Shown here: positions 32,982 through 40,869 of the stretch, in pieces
Layout: each line of letters opens with the position of its first letter
Numbering within the stretch: position 1 is the first letter of the stretch
NCBI GenBank assembly: GCA_947385775.1
Contig: CANDMI010000010.1
Location: forward strand, 1 to 64,000
Length of the DNA: 64,000 nucleotides
Source of the DNA: an uncultured Eubacterium sp.
GTDB taxonomy: Bacteria; Bacillota; Clostridia; Lachnospirales; Lachnospiraceae
Reading direction: 5' to 3'
Translations under genes and position numbers: made by a program
The notes under the pieces: model-generated
What the model saw: only the letters and a program-made list of their open reading frames with translations
What the model was told of the DNA's origin: nothing
The model's database searches: none

Positions 32982-33147
32982 CTTTCCCACCTCCAAAAAT
33001 GTAGTTATACAAAAAATGGCTGCCGTTGTTTTCCTTCTGCTGGAAGCCTAGAACAATCAGCAAATTTTGTAGATCCTTAAATTTTATGTTGTTATCCTGC
33101 ATTCCGCTCATAACAGATTGGTATATTTTTTCTATTGTTGTTGGCAT
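32968..33147 (-). CDS. hicA: Truncated HicA-type toxin
   Basis: 59-residue HicA-like mRNA interferase. The N-terminal part (TTIEKIYQSVMSG, IKFKDLQNLLIVLGF, then GSHFLY with the catalytic His) matches HicA. The frame then ends abruptly in YIFGGGKDGEI, which is read from the hicB ribosome site. A normal HicA would continue for about 25 more residues of beta strand and a final helix. The C-terminus seems to have been removed by a deletion, so toxicity is doubtful. The start at 33147 follows GAAGGAGG. Confidence 0.7.
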   Translation of the reverse strand: MPTTIEKIYQSVMSGMQDNNIKFKDLQNLLIVLGFQQKENNGSHFLYNYIFGGGKDGEI

Positions 33148-33225
33148 TGGCCTCCTTCTTATTATGCATAATCTATATTTGTGTTTAAAAGTATATCCGT
33201 ATGCATTTTTATAAACATTCCGAAA

Positions 33226-33317
33226 TATACTCACGAGCGATAAAGTTTACCATATGATTTAAGATAACAACGCTCGTGAGTCGGCGTTATTGGCAAATTT
33301 TAGTGATTGCGAGTATA
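33226..33317. repeat. Palindromic repeat, family A, copy 1
   Basis: 92-bp element starting TATACTCACGAGCG and ending in the inverted sequence TGCGAGTATA. It is nearly identical (in reverse orientation) to 60664-60754. It overlaps the last 31 bp of the hydrolase gene and supplies its final codons and stop. Confidence 0.85.
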
Positions 33318-34039
33318 AATTGTAAAAGCATAGGATTCAACTGCCTGGCATTACGCATTGGAAAATCATGGCCTGCCCGCTGTAACATAACCGTCCGGCA
33401 ATTTGGATTTTGCGCAAGCTTTTTTAAGGAAATTTTCATATCTTTGACCTCCCTTGCGCCGCAAACCGCCAACATGGGTACCGTTACTTCCAGATACCCT
33501 GGCAGCTTTGATAAATCCAATGTCTTTGCAAAAAAGGACCGATACACCTGCGGGGTCATCCGCTCCATATATTCTACCATAAAATCTGCCTGTCCGGTTG
33601 TATAATTCCAATATTTTGCCTGGAGCCTTACCAGCCATTTCCAATGAAGCATTTTTACGGATAATCCTGCAAGAGCGCAATACGTCTGAACAGTCTTCGG
33701 ACTGGAATTTACCCATGCGCTTAAAAATACAGCAAACTGAAATAATTCCGGCCGTTTGCTGACAAGCATGACTGCAATCTGACCTCCTAAGGAGTGTCCT
33801 ATTACGCCAATTTTCCCTTTATGCAGGAATTCAGATTCAATAAGCTCAATAAGCTCTTTTATAACCTTTTTTGGCTCATACGCCTTGTGAACCGCTTTCC
33901 CTGCTCCCGGCAAATGGGGCACAATAAGGTGATATTGGTCAAAAAAGCCATACTGGCCGCTAAATGTATCAAGCGCCCCTGCTCCATGCAGCAGGAGGAT
34001 TGTTGGGTTGTTTTTATCACCGTATTCATCGTAATACAA
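33287..34039 (-). CDS. Alpha/beta hydrolase
   Basis: 250-residue hydrolase of the alpha/beta fold. Oxyanion-hole LLLHGAGAL, nucleophile elbow GVIGHSLGGQIA (Ser), a lid region around KYWNYTTGQADFMVEYM, and a late AGHDFPMR with the catalytic His are visible. I use the TTG at 34039 because AAAGGAG precedes it and it lies 31 bp beyond the upstream gene, whereas the longer frame would overlap that gene by 77 bp. The last ten codons come from a dispersed repeat. The substrate is unknown (lipase or esterase-like). Confidence 0.82.
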   Translation of the reverse strand: MYYDEYGDKNNPTILLLHGAGALDTFSGQYGFFDQYHLIVPHLPGAGKAVHKAYEPKKVIKELIELIESEFLHKGKIGVIGHSLGGQIAVMLVSKRPELFQFAVFLSAWVNSSPKTVQTYCALAGLSVKMLHWKWLVRLQAKYWNYTTGQADFMVEYMERMTPQVYRSFFAKTLDLSKLPGYLEVTVPMLAVCGAREVKDMKISLKKLAQNPNCRTVMLQRAGHDFPMRNARQLNPMLLQFILAITKICQ

Positions 34040-34070
34040 TTTAACTGTCTCCTTTATTGCAAATGGCGCT

Positions 34071-35762
34071 TTATTTTTCTGCAAGCATAACCTTACACCG
34101 CTTTTTATAGCAGGCAATCCCATACTTCCATATTTTCTCCACCCCATCGTCTTCTAAGTCGTCTTCGTATCTGGTATGCGCGATCTGCTTTAACGCTTCC
34201 TCACATGCCCGGCCTAAATTTCCGTCATGGGCATACTTTACTTCTATAATAATTCCTATCTCCCCGGTATCCGGTTCCACAAGGATATCCGCATATCCCT
34301 CCCCCATTTCCCGGTTTGAGGAAACGCCCCAGCGGGTTTTCACCCCTAAGATCCCAAGCAAAACCCCATGATAAAAACCTTCTTTCAGCTCCTCCCTTAC
34401 GGCGGTATCCCGGATGCTAATAGTCTTTCTTAAATATCCGTTAAAAATCCTTTCCACATTCCCCGCATCCCCATTTTGCAGCGCATCGCAAAAACGGTTT
34501 AACGTCTCCCCGTCTTCCCGGACATTTTCTTTCAAATATTCCATAATCTGCGTAACATAGATGTCCCGTATTTCTAAATTTGGAATCACAAGCTTCATTC
34601 GCCTGCCCTGCGGCTTTCCCCGCTGAGTCAGATATCCAGTGGTAAAAAGCAGGCTCCAGATATTGTCAACCGACTGGTAAATTTCCGGGTACGTAAGCTC
34701 CTGGCGGATCTCTTTTTCAATCACCCCGCCCGCCACCAGAGTTTCAATCTCCCGTTTTGTCGTAGTGTTTGCAGATCTTTTGATAAACCGTTTTACCGCG
34801 TCATTGCCGCTGGTGTTGATCCAGTAGTTTTCCGGCTGCGCGTCTGGCGCGAACCGGACCCGGTCGCAATGGTTTAGCACATCCCAGGGGCAGTACACCT
34901 TCACATTTCCAAACTGATAGCCGTCATACCACCGTTTCACCGCATCATAATGCTCCATTACGCCATAATACTCCAATAACTCTCTTACTTCCTTGTCCGT
35001 AAAGCCGAAATATTCCGCAAACCGTTCATCCGCAATAGACAAGACCTTCAGATTGTTCAGTCCGGTAAAAATGCTCTCCTTCGAAATCCGAAGGCACCCG
35101 GTCAACACCGCAAATTTCAAGCTGTGATTTGTCTTTAGCGCCTCCCCGAGAAAATTTCGGATCAAAGAGATCATCTGGTCATAATATCCGTTTGCATGTG
35201 CCTTTGCCAGCGGAACGTCATATTCATCTATGAGCAGGATCACCTTTGTCCCATAATGCTTTTCTAACAGTTCCGACAACACTCTAAAACTGCTGCCAAA
35301 TACCGCTTCCGGCATATGATCATCCAAAAGTGTCCGGTAATCCGCTTTGTCCTGTTCACTTAAAGCATCGCTATCTAAAAGGTAATATACTTTATTCACA
35401 ACCCTTTTTATCTGCAAAACCGCCATTTGATATGCCATTTCATAATCAAGGGCATCGATTCCTTTTAAGGAAACGGAAATAACCGGATATTTCCCCATAT
35501 ATTCTTTACAAAGCGCATCCTCCTTTGAAATTTCCAGCCCGTCAAAAATATGTTTATCCCCATCCAATGAAAAAAAACGCTCCAGCATACTCATGTTCAA
35601 TGATTTTCCAAACCTTCTCGGGCGGGTAAACAGGTTCACTTCCCCCCAGTTATATAAAAGCTCCCGGATTAGCCCTGTTTTATCGACATAATAAAAATCA
35701 TCACAGCGAAGCTTTTCAAAATCGTCAATCCCGATCGGCAGCTTTTGTTTTCTCGTTTCCAT
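34071..35762 (-). CDS. AAA-ATPase with C-terminal PD-(D/E)XK nuclease-like domain
   Basis: 563-residue protein of the AAA-ATPase_like/DUF1703 family. N-terminal IGIDDFEKLRCDDFYYVDKT, a Walker-A-like region with RPRRFGKSLNMSML, Walker B KVILLIDEYDVPL, and the C-terminal nuclease core with YADILVEPDTG and IGIIIEVKYAHDG (D..ExK). The family is abundant in anaerobic gut bacteria with unknown function, perhaps DNA-related. It stands 31 bp upstream of the hydrolase gene. A decayed relative lies at 5726-5884. Confidence 0.9.
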   Translation of the reverse strand: METRKQKLPIGIDDFEKLRCDDFYYVDKTGLIRELLYNWGEVNLFTRPRRFGKSLNMSMLERFFSLDGDKHIFDGLEISKEDALCKEYMGKYPVISVSLKGIDALDYEMAYQMAVLQIKRVVNKVYYLLDSDALSEQDKADYRTLLDDHMPEAVFGSSFRVLSELLEKHYGTKVILLIDEYDVPLAKAHANGYYDQMISLIRNFLGEALKTNHSLKFAVLTGCLRISKESIFTGLNNLKVLSIADERFAEYFGFTDKEVRELLEYYGVMEHYDAVKRWYDGYQFGNVKVYCPWDVLNHCDRVRFAPDAQPENYWINTSGNDAVKRFIKRSANTTTKREIETLVAGGVIEKEIRQELTYPEIYQSVDNIWSLLFTTGYLTQRGKPQGRRMKLVIPNLEIRDIYVTQIMEYLKENVREDGETLNRFCDALQNGDAGNVERIFNGYLRKTISIRDTAVREELKEGFYHGVLLGILGVKTRWGVSSNREMGEGYADILVEPDTGEIGIIIEVKYAHDGNLGRACEEALKQIAHTRYEDDLEDDGVEKIWKYGIACYKKRCKVMLAEK

Positions 35763-35796
35763 TTATTTCACGCCCTTTCGTTTATTGAATTTATAC

Positions 35797-35837
35797 AAAA
35801 GGCTTCCCTCATACACGCTGTATGTAGGAAGCCTTTT
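35797..35837. terminator. Bidirectional terminator after alaS
   Basis: AAAAGGCTTCC pairs with GGAAGCCTTTT around an imperfectly paired loop, about 25 bp downstream of the alaS stop. Confidence 0.8.
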
Positions 35838-35861
35838 GCTGTAAATATAATGTTTTATACG

Positions 35862-38516
35862 CTACAACATCTGCGCAAGCACCGTCTCCGCCTCTTTTAG
35901 CGCATCCGCAATCCCCGCCGGGTTCTTGCCGCCTGCCTGCGCCATGTTCGGCCGTCCGCCGCCGCCGCCGCCGACTTTCCCTGCTGCCGCTTTGATCAGG
36001 TTCCCGGCATGTGCGCCTGCTTTTATCGCATCCTCTGTCGCCATCGCACAAAGGTTCACCCTGCCTTTACACTCCGATGCCAAAAGCACTACGCCGCCGC
36101 CTAATTTCTCCTTTAACTGGTCGCCCAAATCCCGCAGCCCGTTCATATCCATATCTGGAACCTTTGCCGCAAGCAGCTTCACGCCCTTGATTTCTAACAC
36201 CTGATCCATGACGCCGCTAAGCGCGTCCTTTGCCGCTTTTGACTTCAATGACTCGTTTTCGCTCGTAAGCGCCTTGATCTGCGCCTGCAAATTCTCCAGC
36301 TTTTCCACTAAATTCGCCGGCGTAGCCTTTACCGCCTTTGCAGCTTCAAATAGCGTCTGTTCGATCTTATCATAATAGGCAAATACCGCGTCCGCAGTCA
36401 ACGCCTCAATCCTGCGCACCCCTGCCGCCACGCCCGCTTCCGATACGATTTTAAACGCGCTGATGGCGTTCGTGTTTCCTACGTGGGTGCCGCCGCACAA
36501 TTCTATGGAGAAATCCCCCATTTTCACGACACGCACCGTATCGCCGTATTTTTCGCCAAATAATGCCATAGCCCCGGATTTTTTCGCTTCCTCCAGCGAC
36601 ATGACATCGGTCTGCACTGGCATCGCTTCCATAATTTTTGCATTGACAAGAGTCTCTACTTTTCGCATTTCTTCCGTTGTCATTGCGGAAAAATGGGTAA
36701 AGTCAAAACGAAGCTTGTCCGGCGTGACTTCTGAGCCTGCCTGCTGCACATGGGAGCCTAAGACCTCCCGCAGCGCCTTTTGCAGTAAATGGGTCGCGCT
36801 GTGGTTTTTTGCAATGCGGCTTCTGCGTCCGCCGTCTACCGCAAGCCTTGCTTCATCCCCGGTTTTTAACATGCCGCTTACGCATTTTCCTACATGCCCC
36901 ACTTTGCCGCCCAAAAGCTTGATCGTATCCAGTACCTCAAACACGCCCTCGTCCGTTTTGATCACGCCGGTGTCCCCGATCTGACCGCCCATGGCAGCGT
37001 AAAACGGAGTCTGCTCCACAAAGACCGTGCCGGTTTCCCCATCAGAAAGCGCTTCCGTAATTTCCGACTCTGTCGTCATAACCGTAATTTTCGAAGCCGC
37101 CTTAAGCCTGTCATATCCGATAAATTCCGTCGTCACCCTCGGGTCGATGGATTCGTACACCGTTACGTCGGCGCCCATATAGTTCGTGGCCTTCCTTGCC
37201 TTTCTCGCTTTCGCGCGCTGCTTTTCCATGCAGTCGCCAAAGCCCTTTTCATCCACGGAAAAGCCTTTTTCTTCTAAAATTTCCTGAGTCAGGTCTAACG
37301 GGAAGCCATACGTATCGTAAAGCTTAAACGCCTCCTCCCCGGAAAGCGTCTTTTCGCCCTTTGCTTCCATACTGTCTTGTAACTGCGCCAGAATCGAAAG
37401 CCCCTGGTCGATTGTTTTATTAAACTTTTCTTCTTCCTGGGTCAATACTTTAAAAATAAAATCCTTCTTTTCTTCCAGCTCCGGATAGCCGTCTTTATTT
37501 TCTAAAATAACCGTATTGCTAAGCTTTGCAAGAAACATCCCTTCTATGCCAAGCATCCTTCCATGGCGCGCCGCGCGGCGGATCAGACGCCTAAGCACAT
37601 AGCCCCGCCCTTCATTCGACGGCATGATCCCATCGGATACCATAAACGTGGCCGAACGGATATGGTCTGTGATCAGGCGGATGGACACATCGTCTAACGC
37701 ATCGGTCTGATAGGTTTTATGGGACATCTCGCAAACCTTATCACGGATCGCTTTCATCGTGTCAATGTCAAAGACCGAATCCACCTCCTGCATCACAACT
37801 GCCAGCCGCTCTAAGCCCATGCCCGTATCAATGTTTTTCTGCGCCAGCTCCTCGTAATTTCCTTTGCCGTCGCTGTCAAACTGGGTAAAGACATTGTTCC
37901 ATACTTCCATAAAACGGTCGCAGTCACAGCCCACCTTACAATCCGGCCTGCCGCAGCCGTAAGCTTCTCCCCTGTCATAATAGATTTCCGAACAAGGCCC
38001 GCAAGGCCCTGCCCCATGCTCCCAGAAATTGTCGCATGACCCGTCCTCGCCCCGGTAAAACCTTGTGATCTTTTCAGCCGGAATGCCGATTTCTTTGTTC
38101 CAGATCTCAAACGCTTCCTCATCCTCCCCATAAATAGAAGGATACAAACGGTCCTCCTCCAATCCAAGAACCTTTGTCAAAAATTCCCAGGACCACGCGA
38201 TCGCTTCCCGCTTAAAATAATCCCCAAAGGAAAAATTGCCCAGCATTTCAAAAAAGGTCAGATGCCTTGCGGTCTTTCCCACATTTTCAATATCCCCTGT
38301 GCGGATGCATTTCTGGCAGGTCGCCACGCGCCTTTTCGGCGGGATTTCCTGCCCGGTAAAATACGGCTTCAAAGGAGCCATCCCCGCGTTGATCAATAAC
38401 AGGCTTTTATCATTGTGCGGAACCAATGAAAAGCTTTTCATTACCAAATGCTCTTTGCTTTCAAAAAAATCCAAAAACTTCCTGCGCAATTCATTTACGC
38501 CATTTCCCTTATTCAC
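35862..38516 (-). CDS. alaS: Alanyl-tRNA synthetase
   Basis: Class II synthetase of 884 residues from a GTG at 38516 that follows TTGGAGG; the longer frame has no ribosome site. Motif 1 around PHNDKSLLLINAGM, catalytic FFEMLGNFSFGDYFK, editing-domain zinc motifs HSATHLLQKALR and CGGTHVGN, and a C-terminal C-Ala coiled/globular part ending with GGGGGGRPNMAQAGG. It charges tRNA-Ala and clears mischarged Ser/Gly. A 48-residue membrane protein gene precedes it by 22 bp. Confidence 0.97.
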   Translation of the reverse strand: MNKGNGVNELRRKFLDFFESKEHLVMKSFSLVPHNDKSLLLINAGMAPLKPYFTGQEIPPKRRVATCQKCIRTGDIENVGKTARHLTFFEMLGNFSFGDYFKREAIAWSWEFLTKVLGLEEDRLYPSIYGEDEEAFEIWNKEIGIPAEKITRFYRGEDGSCDNFWEHGAGPCGPCSEIYYDRGEAYGCGRPDCKVGCDCDRFMEVWNNVFTQFDSDGKGNYEELAQKNIDTGMGLERLAVVMQEVDSVFDIDTMKAIRDKVCEMSHKTYQTDALDDVSIRLITDHIRSATFMVSDGIMPSNEGRGYVLRRLIRRAARHGRMLGIEGMFLAKLSNTVILENKDGYPELEEKKDFIFKVLTQEEEKFNKTIDQGLSILAQLQDSMEAKGEKTLSGEEAFKLYDTYGFPLDLTQEILEEKGFSVDEKGFGDCMEKQRAKARKARKATNYMGADVTVYESIDPRVTTEFIGYDRLKAASKITVMTTESEITEALSDGETGTVFVEQTPFYAAMGGQIGDTGVIKTDEGVFEVLDTIKLLGGKVGHVGKCVSGMLKTGDEARLAVDGGRRSRIAKNHSATHLLQKALREVLGSHVQQAGSEVTPDKLRFDFTHFSAMTTEEMRKVETLVNAKIMEAMPVQTDVMSLEEAKKSGAMALFGEKYGDTVRVVKMGDFSIELCGGTHVGNTNAISAFKIVSEAGVAAGVRRIEALTADAVFAYYDKIEQTLFEAAKAVKATPANLVEKLENLQAQIKALTSENESLKSKAAKDALSGVMDQVLEIKGVKLLAAKVPDMDMNGLRDLGDQLKEKLGGGVVLLASECKGRVNLCAMATEDAIKAGAHAGNLIKAAAGKVGGGGGGRPNMAQAGGKNPAGIADALKEAETVLAQML

Positions 38517-38538
38517 GCTGCTGTCCTCCAAAATCATC

Positions 38539-38685
38539 TTATCGGTTGATTCTCGGCCGCTCTGCCGCCTTTGCATTTTTATTCTCACGAAGCGCCTTTC
38601 CCGCAGCCGCTCCCGCGACCGCAATCGCTGCTAAAACGATAAAATTAATGAAATATTCCATAAAACTATTCAAAAATGCTGCCAT
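38539..38685 (-). CDS. Small membrane protein upstream of alaS, 48 residues
   Basis: Short gene with a strong AAGGAGG site before the ATG at 38685. The product has one hydrophobic helix (about residues 9-28, FMEYFINFIVLAAIAVAG) ending in GKALRENKNAK and a charged tail. Similar small proteins preceding alaS are familiar in Lachnospiraceae, with no known function. It is separated from alaS by 22 bp and shares its promoter. Confidence 0.65.
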   Translation of the reverse strand: MAAFLNSFMEYFINFIVLAAIAVAGAAAGKALRENKNAKAAERPRINR

Positions 38686-38771
38686 AAAGAGCCTCCTTAG
38701 CTGTTTCTTTTTTATTAACGCTGACAGCCCTGATCTTTAGGTGGGCTGCGATGGTTGTTCACTATTTGTTT

Positions 38772-38800
38772 ATTATAATCTTCTTTGCGGGGGATTTCAA
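38772..38800 (-). promoter_or_regulatory. Promoter of the small gene-alaS unit
   Basis: Minus strand TTGAAA (38795-38800), 17-bp spacer, TATAAT (38772-38777), giving a leader of about 80 nt before the 48-residue gene. Confidence 0.75.
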
Positions 38801-39126
38801 GTGACAGTGTGCATGGATTGGTAAATTACACCTGAGATGGCGTTGGTTTTGTGGTTGGCCGGACGCTTGGAGAGGGGAGTTTCCCGGCTGGTTTTCAAAA
38901 GATTTACAACAAAATTTTATACGCTAATTTAATAATATACAGGTGATAACTTTTTTACTCACATACGCACTTCATAAACGCATCGCAGAATAAGCTACAA
39001 GGTATAAACTACTTCTGCTTTACTCATATTACTATGCTATATAACGACTCTGCAAGAAATCAAACCCGTGGAAAATTAAAGGTTAACAGCTGCAATATTA
39101 TTACGATTAACTTGTGAAACCCAGCC

Positions 39127-39360
39127 GGGCGATGGGGAACTGGCCTGACCCACGGTGACATATGAAAGAATGCTAGAAGCCCTTAGCATTCTGCTTGATA
39201 CACAGGCGGCGAAGCCGTAAGCGGCATCTTTCGCTTCTGGCGTTAGCCAGAGCGATTTAGATGCCGCGTCCGTCCGGACTTGAAAACGCAAATGCAGAAT
39301 GCTTAGTGCTTCTTGCATTCTGGAATGGGAGCCGTGGGCCAGGCCAGTTTCCCATCGCCC
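39127..39360. repeat. Nested 234-bp palindromic element
   Basis: Outer arms of about 67 bp (39127-39194 and 39294-39360) begin with GGGCGATGGG and contain CTGGCCTG, CCCACGG and GAATGC...GCATTCTGC blocks in inverted order. The loop region holds another hairpin with GCGGCATCT and AGATGCCGC arms (39221-39267). The bases directly next to it on the right (AGCGTCCGGCCAAC) are inverted relative to 38854-38867. It may be a mobile palindrome or a structured RNA. Confidence 0.7.
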
Positions 39361-39392
39361 AGCGTCCGGCCAACTATAAATATAACAAGCTG

Positions 39393-39686
39393 TCACTCCC
39401 CACTATCCACCTGTGGAATATCCTCCACAACCGGACTTTCAAATACATAAAAAGGATCTATATCAATACATTTATACTCATCCCTGTCCCCACTCAGATC
39501 CCATGCAACCGTATACCCGATCACGGTTAACGTATTTTTAAATGTCTCCACATCCTTTAACGGCTCAAACACACCGCAATCGCCCTCTAAAAAGGGCTTT
39601 ATATCCACTTTTCGCATTCCTCCGTCATTTACATATGCATATACGGTATAATCTTCCCCCGCTACCGCCTGATATATTTCCGGCAT
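39393..39686 (-). CDS. DUF2442 domain protein
   Basis: 97-residue protein with the DUF2442 pattern: TVYAYVNDGGMRKVDIKPFLE, GVFEPLKDVETFKNTLTVIGYTV and AWDLSGDRDEYKCIDIDPF. GGAGG precedes the ATG. Such small proteins often act as partners in toxin-antitoxin-like pairs or with DUF4160 proteins, but no DUF4160 gene is adjacent. It lies 38 bp downstream of the dUTPase gene. Confidence 0.8.
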   Translation of the reverse strand: MPEIYQAVAGEDYTVYAYVNDGGMRKVDIKPFLEGDCGVFEPLKDVETFKNTLTVIGYTVAWDLSGDRDEYKCIDIDPFYVFESPVVEDIPQVDSGE

Positions 39687-39724
39687 TTTTGTTTCTCCTC
39701 CATTACTTCATCCAAAATATGCGC

Positions 39725-40219
39725 CTATCTCCCCGTACTGCCAAACCCGCCGCGGTCGCAATCCCTAAGCTTATCCACTTCCTCAAAAACAATCTGCGGC
39801 TGTATCCTCATAATGCGGAACTGGCAGATCCGGTCATTCATACATATCTTGGTATCCCTTGTAGCATATACCGGCATATACCACTGGTCATTGTCCCCGC
39901 AGTAAGAATGATCGATCACCCCCTGGTGGTTTGTCTGTATAATGCCATAGTTCTTAAACGTAGAGCTGCGCGGAACGACATGGGCCTCATACCCTTTTGG
40001 CAGCTCCATTGCAACGCCTAGCGGAATCAGCCTGTACTCTCCCTTTTTTAATACAACGTCCTCCGCCGCATGTAGATCAATCCAGTCTGACACACCGTCA
40101 ACGTACGTTAGTTTATCTATCTGCTTTGTAAAATATTTTATTTTAATTGTTTTTACCATCTCATTAATCATTGTATTTTCCACTAAATCTTTTATTGAAC
40201 TTTTCGCTTCATTTTTCAT
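39725..40219 (-). CDS. dut: dUTP diphosphatase
   Basis: dUTPase-family trimeric enzyme of about 164 residues that hydrolyses dUTP to dUMP. The conserved blocks are [57 protein letters not shown] and the C-terminal [10 protein letters not shown]-loop-like arm. The start is uncertain: the frame reaches a TTG at 40273, but that codon abuts a terminator. The ATG at 40219 (GGTGGAG upstream) is preferred, and a later ATG near residue 20 is possible. Confidence 0.93.
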   Translation of the reverse strand: MKNEAKSSIKDLVENTMINEMVKTIKIKYFTKQIDKLTYVDGVSDWIDLHAAEDVVLKKGEYRLIPLGVAMELPKGYEAHVVPRSSTFKNYGIIQTNHQGVIDHSYCGDNDQWYMPVYATRDTKICMNDRICQFRIMRIQPQIVFEEVDKLRDCDRGGFGSTGR

Positions 40220-40274
40220 TTCATCCAATGTTCTCCACCAGCCCCCTCTTCGAATAAAGCCCCAGAATAACAAA

Positions 40275-40309
40275 AGCCACCCAAAACAGTAATGGTAACG
40301 GGTGGCGTT
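40275..40309 (-). terminator. Terminator of the injection-locus operon
   Basis: Minus strand GCCACCC pairs with GGGTGGC around a 17-nt loop and is followed by TTTTG. It lies about 110 bp beyond the last gene (40418). Confidence 0.7.
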
Positions 40310-40417
40310 TTAAATCCTATGTAACGTATTGTATTTGTTATTCCTTAATATAGCATATCCCAAGCCAGATTGCAAGACTTTCAAAAACGCAAAGCAATCC
40401 GCCAGTCAAGCCTTTCT

Positions 40418-40831
40418 CTAAACCGTCGCATAATACAGATCCTCCAGGCTAAACTTCCTTACGTCCACGGCCCCTTCCGAGGCGTGCCAGGAAATCTCCG
40501 GCACGCTTTGCGCGAAACGCTCCAGATCTATCCGCCATTCTTCCAACCCAAAACCTTCCGTTGGAACCAATTCCAGCGACTCTATCGCCTTTCTTATTTT
40601 CCGATCCTGATAGCTTTTTATAAATACAATGCCTATCCTTGCATGGATCATGCAGATCAAGCCTTTTTCCTCATGGTAAAACCTGGCCCATTCCTCTCCC
40701 GCCCCATCATCCCAATCCAGCTGTAAGCTACTGTCCGCAGACTGGATTTTTTGCAGCAGCTCCACAAATTCATTCTTTTGAAATATCTTCTTTGCCTTAG
40801 CCCTTTTTAATGCTTCCAGCATATCTTTCAT
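40418..40831 (-). CDS. Probable immunity protein for the Hint-domain toxin
   Basis: 137-residue acidic cytoplasmic protein without signal or membrane segments. It is not recognised by family. Residues such as LQLDWDDGAGEEWARFYHE and LEEWRIDLERF give a strongly negative surface, as in many nuclease immunity proteins. It is the last gene of the injection operon, 38 bp downstream of the polymorphic toxin gene, with AAAGGAC before the ATG. The immunity role is inferred from this toxin-then-immunity order only. Confidence 0.55.
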   Translation of the reverse strand: MKDMLEALKRAKAKKIFQKNEFVELLQKIQSADSSLQLDWDDGAGEEWARFYHEEKGLICMIHARIGIVFIKSYQDRKIRKAIESLELVPTEGFGLEEWRIDLERFAQSVPEISWHASEGAVDVRKFSLEDLYYATV

Positions 40832-40869
40832 ATGTAACGTCCTTTCGCAATCCAGACCAGAACCCTTTA

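Larger units (their letters stand above)
38686..39392. other. Intergenic stretch with alaS promoter and structured element
   Basis: About 700 bp without a protein gene. It contains the alaS promoter (38772-38800), an AGCCC/GGGCT hairpin in the leader (about 38727-38752), a GTTGGCCGGACGCT repeat at 38854-38867 whose inverted copy is at 39361-39374, and the nested palindrome 39127-39360. No T-box features were recognised. Confidence 0.6.

Noticed and set aside
35809..36051. 80-codon minus-strand frame at the end of alaS
   Set aside because: Out-of-frame reading of the Gly-rich alaS tail, dominated by Arg/Gly/Cys; not a gene.
38690..38800. T-box riboswitch in front of alaS
   Set aside because: The leader is only about 80 nt, with one simple hairpin and no T-box consensus or antiterminator.
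39127..39360. CRISPR array or tRNA cluster in the 39-kb gap
   Set aside because: The repeats are inverted arms of one palindrome, with no direct-repeat spacing and no cloverleaf.
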